Position numbers and translations under genes: made by a program
Shown: positions 59,240 through 64,000 of the stretch, in pieces
Layout of the letters: each line of letters opens with the position of its first letter
Position numbering within the stretch: the first letter of the stretch is position 1
Assembly: GCF_007827955.1 (NCBI RefSeq)
Contig: NZ_VITR01000002.1
Location: forward strand, 310,001-374,000
From: Nitrospirillum pindoramense
GTDB lineage: Bacteria > Pseudomonadota > Alphaproteobacteria > Azospirillales > Azospirillaceae
Reading direction: 5' to 3'
DNA: 64,000 bases
Notes under the pieces: model-generated
Told to the model about the DNA's origin: nothing
Seen by the model: the letters and a program-made list of their open reading frames with translations, nothing else
The model's database searches: none

Positions 59240-60271
59240 TCAGCACGCGAAGTCGCTGATCTTGCCGTCGCCCTCCAGATGGACCACGCACAGCCAGGTA
59301 CCGGCGGCGTAGCGCGCCTCATAGACGTCATGGCTGACGCGGGCGTCGGGGGTGTCCTTCTTGTTCAGCGCGCGCTCGATGCTGCCGATGTAGCGCAGGC
59401 CCTGCAGGGCGCCCCGTCCCGCGGCCCGGTTCGGGCGGGCCAGCAGCTTGGCCAGGCGGGGCAGCAAGTTGGGCGTGTAGAGGTCGGGCGTGAGATGGCC
59501 GCTGTCCCAATCGGCCAAGGCCTGGCGCAAGGGGCCAAGGCTGGGTGGCGCCGCGTCCGCCGGCGGCTCGAACCGTACGCCGCGCGCCGGCACCTCCGCC
59601 GTCACCGGCAGGAGACCCACCAGCCGGCCGGCGGCTTGGCCGGTGAAGGACAATTGCTGTCCCCCCATCCCGCTACCGGGCCCCCCCTCGACCTCGGCAT
59701 CGACATGGAAGGCGATGCCGCCCGCCAGGCTCCACGACAGGCTGAGATGGCGCTCACGCAACTCCCCCTCCCCCACCGAATCCAGCAGGGGGCAGTATGC
59801 CAGCAGGCGGGCGCGGGTCTGCTCGAACCGGCAGATATGGGTGTCGTTCTCATAGCGTTTGTAGAACGCCGAGTCGCCCAAGCCGAAGGTGGAGCGAGCG
59901 GTGATCTTCCAATAGCCGCTGACGTCCAGCGGCGTGATCACCACCTCCTGCATTTCGGTATCCGGCGGCGGCGCGAACGGCCCGGCGGCCGTGGGGGATG
60001 CGGTGTCGGGGGCGGGTGTCGGCCGGATCGAGGCGGCCGCGCGGTTGCGCGGCGTACCGCCGGACGGCGTGGCCCCATTCGCCTGCGCCTGCTGTGTGCC
60101 GGGCCCCTCGGCCTGGGTCGGGGGGGCGGCCACCGCCGGCGGCACCATCACCCCATCGGCCGGGCCGCCCAGGTGATGCAGGGCGGTGCCATGCTCCTGG
60201 GCATTGTTGCCGGCGCACGCGGCCAAGCCCAGCATCATCGCCACCGCAAGCCCGGTCCGCCGGTTGCGCAT
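59240..60271 (-). CDS. Lipoprotein with Pro/Ala-rich linker
   Basis: A 343-residue predicted lipoprotein: leader with lipobox GLAACAGN near residue 19, a low-complexity Ala/Pro/Gly linker (about 35-105), then a globular domain (VVITPLDVSGYWKITARSTF to the end) with several Cys and a tail AAGTWLCVVHLEGDGKISDFAC. No family recognised. It lies two bases after yciB and so probably ends the amn-yciB operon. Confidence 0.65.
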   Translation of the reverse strand: MRNRRTGLAVAMMLGLAACAGNNAQEHGTALHHLGGPADGVMVPPAVAAPPTQAEGPGTQQAQANGATPSGGTPRNRAAASIRPTPAPDTASPTAAGPFAPPPDTEMQEVVITPLDVSGYWKITARSTFGLGDSAFYKRYENDTHICRFEQTRARLLAYCPLLDSVGEGELRERHLSLSWSLAGGIAFHVDAEVEGGPGSGMGGQQLSFTGQAAGRLVGLLPVTAEVPARGVRFEPPADAAPPSLGPLRQALADWDSGHLTPDLYTPNLLPRLAKLLARPNRAAGRGALQGLRYIGSIERALNKKDTPDARVSHDVYEARYAAGTWLCVVHLEGDGKISDFAC

Positions 60272-60273
60272 CC

Positions 60274-60846
60274 TCACCCCTCTCCGCCCTTGCTGTCCGC
60301 CCCAGCCTCCGCCTCCGGCTTCTGGTGCTTCAGGATCAGGGGCACTTGCGCCATGCTGAACAGGACGAACAGGGGAATGACGACGAAGGATTTGTAGGCC
60401 ACCCACTGGTCGGTGGTGAGGAAGCGCCACGCCACCTCGTTGGCGCCGGCCAGCACCAGGAAGAAGGCCATCCACCGCACGGTCAGGCGACGCCAGCCGT
60501 CGGGGTCCAGGTCCACGCCCACCAGCACGTGGGCCAGCAGGTTGCGGCGCAGGGCGACGCCCACGGCCAGGGCCACGGCGAACAGCAGGTAGATGATGGT
60601 GGCCTTCACCTTGATGAAGGTCTCATCGTTCAGCCACAGGGTCAGGCCGCCGAACACCACCACGAAGCCGCAGGTGACCAGGGGCATCAGCGGCCACTTG
60701 CCATCCAGCTTGCGATAGATGGGCAGGGCCACCACCGCCGCCGCCATGAAGGCGGCAGTGGCGACCATGATCCCACCCTTGGCGTTGGCCACGAAGAAGA
60801 TGACCAACGGGCCCCATTCCAGAAACAGACGGATCAGCTGCGACAT
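60274..60846 (-). CDS. yciB: Inner membrane protein YciB (septation protein A)
   Basis: A 190-residue membrane protein with five or six hydrophobic segments. The family pattern is clear: LEWGPLVIFFVANAKGGIMVATAAFM, and WRRLTVRWMAFFLVLAGANEVAWRFLTTDQWVAYK-like sequence near the end. YciB (IspZ) affects septation and membrane integrity. The start overlaps the amn stop by one base (TAATG). Confidence 0.92.
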   Translation of the reverse strand: MSQLIRLFLEWGPLVIFFVANAKGGIMVATAAFMAAAVVALPIYRKLDGKWPLMPLVTCGFVVVFGGLTLWLNDETFIKVKATIIYLLFAVALAVGVALRRNLLAHVLVGVDLDPDGWRRLTVRWMAFFLVLAGANEVAWRFLTTDQWVAYKSFVVIPLFVLFSMAQVPLILKHQKPEAEAGADSKGGEG

Positions 60847-62354
60847 TACTGGAACGCCGCTTCCACGAAGCTGCGCAGCTTGCGGCTGTGCAGGCGCTCC
60901 AGCCCGTTCTCCCGCATCAGTTCCATGGCCAGCATGCCGATGGCCAGGTGCTGGTCGACCCGGGCGCGGTAGAAGTGGTTGGCCATGCCCGGCAGCTTCA
61001 GCTCGCCATGCAACGGCTTGTCCGACACGCACAGCAGGGTGCCGTAGGGTACCCGGAAGCGGAAGCCGTTGGCGGCGATGGTGGCGGATTCCATGTCCAG
61101 CGCGATGGCGCGGCTCTGGCTGAAGCGCTGCACCGGCTCGCGGTAGTCGCGCAGTTCCCAGTTGCGGTTGTCGATGGTGGCGACCGTGCCGGTGCGCATG
61201 AGGCTCTTCAGCTCCCAGCCCTCCAGCCCGGTGACGTGACCCACCGCCTTTTCCAGGGCCACCTGCACCTCGGCCAGGGGCGGCACGGGGATCCAGGTGG
61301 GCAGGTCGGCGTCCAGCACCTTGTCCTCGCGCACATAGCCGTGGGCCAGGACGTAGTCGCCCAGGCGCTGCGTCTCACGCAGGCCGGCGCAGTGGCCCAG
61401 CATCAGCCAGACGTGGGGCCGCAGCACGGCGATGTGGTCGGTGATGGTCTTGGCGTTGCTGGGACCGACACCGATGTTGACGATGGTGATGCCGTTGCCG
61501 TCGGCGCGCTTCAGGTGATAGGCGGGCATCTGCGGCAGGCGCTTGATCCGCTCCCCCTCAGCGGCCCGGCCGGGCTCCAGCGCCTGGTTGAAGGTCACGT
61601 GGTCGCCGGGCTCGACGAAGGCCACGTATTGCGAGCGATAAGCCTGCACCTCCGGATCGTCCGACGGCTGCATGGTCTCCAGCCCGCGGCGCACGAACTC
61701 GTCGATGTAGAACTGGTAGTTGGTGAACAGCACGTAGTTCTGGAAGTGGTCCGGCGCCGTGGCGGAATAGTGCTTCAGCCGGTGCAGGCTGTAGTCCACG
61801 CGCGGGCCGGTGAACAGGGCCAGCGGCTCGGGCGCGCCCGGCGGGCATTCGTACGTGCCGTTGACGATGCTGTCGTCCATCACCGCCAGGTCGGGCAGGT
61901 CGAAAACCTCGCGCAGTTTGCGCAGATGTTCCGGCGGCAGGTCGCCTTCCACATGCATGCCTTCCGGGAAGGCGAACTGGATGGGAATGGGCATATCGCT
62001 CACCCCCACCTCGATGCTGGTGGTGTGGTTGCGCAGCAGCTGCTGGAACTGGTGGCGGTAGTAATGGGCGTACAGGTCGGGCCGCGTCAGCGTGGTGCGG
62101 TAGGTGCCGGGGCCGGAAACGAAACCATAGGCCAGGCGGCTGTCCACCCGGGGCTCATGGTCCACCGTGACCTGCACGAAGGGATAAAAGCGCCGCACCC
62201 GGCCCGTGAAGCTGTCGCCCTTGGCGTAATCCTGGAAACGGGTCCGCAAATGCCCCACCGCGTCATTGTACAGCGCCAGCACGTGGGTGAAGGCGGCATC
62301 CGCGTCGGTGAAGGTGACGACCTTGTCCGTCTGCAGGGAAACCGGTGCGTTCAA
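60846..62354 (-). CDS. amn: AMP nucleosidase
   Basis: A 502-residue enzyme that cleaves AMP to adenine and ribose 5-phosphate and so controls adenylate levels. The C-terminal phosphorylase-like domain shows ITIVNIGVGPSNAKTITDHI, WLMLGHCAGLR and ALDMESATIAANGFRFRVPYG; the N-terminal half is the regulatory domain. There is no ATG; AGAGGAG lies seven bases before a TTG at 62354, which I take as the start. E. coli Amn has 484 residues, consistent with this. Coupled to yciB. Confidence 0.93.
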   Translation of the reverse strand: MNAPVSLQTDKVVTFTDADAAFTHVLALYNDAVGHLRTRFQDYAKGDSFTGRVRRFYPFVQVTVDHEPRVDSRLAYGFVSGPGTYRTTLTRPDLYAHYYRHQFQQLLRNHTTSIEVGVSDMPIPIQFAFPEGMHVEGDLPPEHLRKLREVFDLPDLAVMDDSIVNGTYECPPGAPEPLALFTGPRVDYSLHRLKHYSATAPDHFQNYVLFTNYQFYIDEFVRRGLETMQPSDDPEVQAYRSQYVAFVEPGDHVTFNQALEPGRAAEGERIKRLPQMPAYHLKRADGNGITIVNIGVGPSNAKTITDHIAVLRPHVWLMLGHCAGLRETQRLGDYVLAHGYVREDKVLDADLPTWIPVPPLAEVQVALEKAVGHVTGLEGWELKSLMRTGTVATIDNRNWELRDYREPVQRFSQSRAIALDMESATIAANGFRFRVPYGTLLCVSDKPLHGELKLPGMANHFYRARVDQHLAIGMLAMELMRENGLERLHSRKLRSFVEAAFQ

Positions 62355-62436
62355 TCGAAAACTCCTCTTTTTATTCTGGGGTCCTGCACGCCCGCGACCG
62401 GATTGCCGCCGGCGGACCCCTTGGGTCAGCAACGTC

Positions 62437-62483
62437 TTTTAAAAATACAAAAGCCGCACCGGGCTGTCCCCGTGTGCGGCTTT
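62437..62483 (-). terminator. ftsY terminator
   Basis: AAAGCCGCAC (62450-62459) and GTGCGGCTTT (62474-62483) arms; on the minus strand the stem is followed by TTTTGTATTTTT. Clear intrinsic terminator of ftsY before amn. Confidence 0.85.
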
Positions 62484-62593
62484 GCAAAGATAGTCCGTCA
62501 AGGAACGGAAGGTGTCAAGCGCACCCTGATGACCGTTGCGCGACCTTCCGTCACCCGGCCAGCCACCGGGGCCAGACACCGGGCCAGCCCCCG

Positions 62594-63754
62594 TCAGCGC
62601 CCCTCGTCCAGGCCAACCAGCGAAGCGGCGAAGGACTGGGCGTCGAAGGGGCGAAGGTCGTCGATGCCCTCGCCCACGCCGATGGCGTGGACCGGCAGGC
62701 CGAACTTCTGCGCCAGCGAGACCAGCACGCCACCGCGGGCGGAACCGTCCAGCTTGGTCAGGATCAGGCCGTTGACCGACACCATCTCCTTGAACACCTC
62801 CACCTGCGAATGGGCGTTCTGGCCGGTGGTGGCGTCCAAGGTCAGCAGGGTGGTGTGGGGGGCGGTGGGGTCCACCTTCTTGATGACGCGCACGATCTTG
62901 CGCAGCTCATCCATCAGGCCCTGCTTGTTCTGCAGCCGTCCGGCGGTGTCGATCAGCAGCACGTCGGCGCCCGCGGCCCGCGCCTTTTCCAACGCCTCAT
63001 AGGCCAGGCCGGCGGCGTCCGCCCCCGTCTCCTTGGCGATCACGGGGGCGCCGGTGCGTTCGCCCCAGATCTGCAACTGGCTGACGGCGGCGGCGCGGAA
63101 GGTGTCGCCGGCGGCCAGCCACACGGTCTTGCCGGCGGCGCGCAATTCCCGCGCGTACTTGCCGATGGTGGTGGTCTTGCCCGTGCCGTTGACGCCCACC
63201 ACCAGCACGACATGGGGCTTGTGGTTGCCGTCCAGCACCAGGGGCTGGGCCACGGGGACCAGCACCTTGGCGATCTCATCGGCCAGGAAGCGCTTCACCT
63301 CGTCGGGGGAAATCTCCTTGCCGAAGCGGCTCTTGGCCAGGTCGCCGGTGACGCGCGCCGCCATGGCGGGCCCCAGGTCCGCCTGGATCAGCAGCTCCTC
63401 CAGCTCCTCCAGCGTCTCGTCGTCCAGCTTGCGCTTGGTGAAGATACCGCCGATGCCGTCGGTCAGGCGAGAGGTCGACTTGGACAAACCCCGGCGCAGG
63501 CGCGACAGCCAGCCGCCCTGGGGCGCCTCTTCCACCGGCGCCACCGGGGCGGCGTCCAGGACCAGCGCGGATTTGGGGACCACCGGGGCCGGTGGGGCTT
63601 CCACCGCGACCGGGGCTGGCTGCTCCGGCGCCAGCGGCTCCGGCGCGAGTTGTTCCGGTTGCGCAACAGGCTCGACGGCGACTGGGGTTTCAGGCGTGGG
63701 TGGAGCGGCCGGGGCTTCGGCGGCGGGCTTCTTACGCTTGATCCAATCGAACAT
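62594..63754 (-). CDS. ftsY: Signal recognition particle receptor FtsY
   Basis: A 386-residue SRP GTPase that receives ribosome-nascent-chain-SRP complexes at the membrane. An acidic Ala/Pro-rich N-terminal A domain (about 10-75) is followed by the helical N domain ([21 protein letters not shown]) and G domain: [46 protein letters not shown]. The ATG at 63754 overlaps the mtaB stop by one base, so the two are coupled, a common alphaproteobacterial arrangement. Confidence 0.96.
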   Translation of the reverse strand: MFDWIKRKKPAAEAPAAPPTPETPVAVEPVAQPEQLAPEPLAPEQPAPVAVEAPPAPVVPKSALVLDAAPVAPVEEAPQGGWLSRLRRGLSKSTSRLTDGIGGIFTKRKLDDETLEELEELLIQADLGPAMAARVTGDLAKSRFGKEISPDEVKRFLADEIAKVLVPVAQPLVLDGNHKPHVVLVVGVNGTGKTTTIGKYARELRAAGKTVWLAAGDTFRAAAVSQLQIWGERTGAPVIAKETGADAAGLAYEALEKARAAGADVLLIDTAGRLQNKQGLMDELRKIVRVIKKVDPTAPHTTLLTLDATTGQNAHSQVEVFKEMVSVNGLILTKLDGSARGGVLVSLAQKFGLPVHAIGVGEGIDDLRPFDAQSFAASLVGLDEGR

Positions 63755-64000
63755 CAGCAGCAACCCATCAGCATGTCGCCATCCAGCCCGGCTATGCGGG
63801 CCTCCACGAGCGTGCCTGGCGCGAAATCGCGATCCAGCCGCACCTCGGCGAATTGTTCCGTACGGCCGATACGGCCCTTTTCCACCAGCACCGCGACGGT
63901 GCGGCCCTGCTGGCTGGCCAGGTGCCGGCGCACCGCCTCCTCACCCGCGGCGCGCAGCCGGGCCGCCCGTTCCTTGCGCACCGCCTTGTCCACCTGCGGC
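63754..64000 (-). CDS. mtaB: tRNA t6A37 methylthiotransferase MtaB, C-terminal end (5' part outside window)
   Basis: The last 81 codons of a radical-SAM methylthiotransferase. The visible part reads PQVDKAVRKERAARLRAAGE and then a TRAM domain (GRTVAVLVEKGRIGRTEQFAEVRL-type strand pattern, APGTLVEARIAGLDGDML). MtaB converts t6A37 to ms2t6A37 in tRNA. The catalytic domain with the FeS cysteines lies beyond the right edge. Assigned to MtaB rather than MiaB because of its position directly before ftsY and the short TRAM tail. Confidence 0.82.
   Translation of the reverse strand, partial: PQVDKAVRKERAARLRAAGEEAVRRHLASQQGRTVAVLVEKGRIGRTEQFAEVRLDRDFAPGTLVEARIAGLDGDMLMGCC

Overview
This is a GC-rich chromosomal segment of an alphaproteobacterium, most likely a Rhodospirillales member close to Azospirillum, Nitrospirillum or Niveispirillum. 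That placement rests on the block zapE - DUF2336 gene - mdh - sucC - sucD - sucA - sucB - lpdA, the sdhCDAB operon, a DUF484 gene directly before xerC, and overall base composition. I saw no prophage, insertion sequence, CRISPR array, rRNA or tRNA. Most of the window is conserved housekeeping DNA.

Layout. 1-8.8 kb: the end of tldD, a DUF4287/DUF5655 gene, two small exported proteins sharing a Cys..TGSRL..Cys motif, gshA, rsmE, ubiA, a lysine-methyltransferase-like gene, ubiD and a ParD/ParE-type toxin-antitoxin pair. 8.8-15.8 kb: a catabolic locus of cutC, a ROK sugar kinase, a LacI regulator and a five-gene operon that puts an N4-(beta-N-acetylglucosaminyl)-L-asparaginase inside a polar amino-acid ABC transporter. 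A LacI-type palindrome sits just before the operon and a candidate small RNA or leader lies upstream of it. 15.9-27.7 kb: pmbA (tldE, the partner of tldD), a Tat-type esterase, a glycine-zipper surface protein, a membrane-anchored AraC regulator with a secreted protein, priA, fsa, the DUF484 gene, xerC and a DUF2167 protein. 27.9-40.4 kb: the TCA block, all on the minus strand. 40.6-49.5 kb: leuD, leuB, a pentapeptide-repeat protein, small hypotheticals, asd, a CitE-like lyase, a gene with two reading-frame switches and a GNAT acetyltransferase. 49.9-53.4 kb: sdhCDAB with a clear terminator. 53.4-64 kb: two tandem paralogous YfhO-type membrane proteins, two lipoproteins, amn-yciB, ftsY and the end of mtaB.

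The most interesting unexplained signal is a dispersed intergenic repeat of about 160 bp. There are three near-complete copies (near 24.0, 27.8 and 46.1 kb), one 5'/3'-trimmed copy that supplies the likely ribosome-binding site of lpdA (29.4 kb), a miniature copy between the DUF484 gene and xerC (25.8 kb), and a divergent relative (18.5 kb). Each full copy is a chain of hairpins. Between copies the stems change on both sides so that pairing is kept, while loops such as ATCC and RGTC stay constant. This compensatory pattern points to a selected RNA or single-stranded DNA structure.

The 8.8-15.8 kb locus reads as a pathway for uptake and cleavage of N-acetylglucosaminyl-asparagine, the stub left by N-glycoprotein breakdown. 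The transporter would import it, the asparaginase would split it into aspartate and a GlcNAc moiety, and the ROK kinase would phosphorylate the sugar, all under LacI control. The enzyme families are recognised from sequence; the joint pathway is inference.
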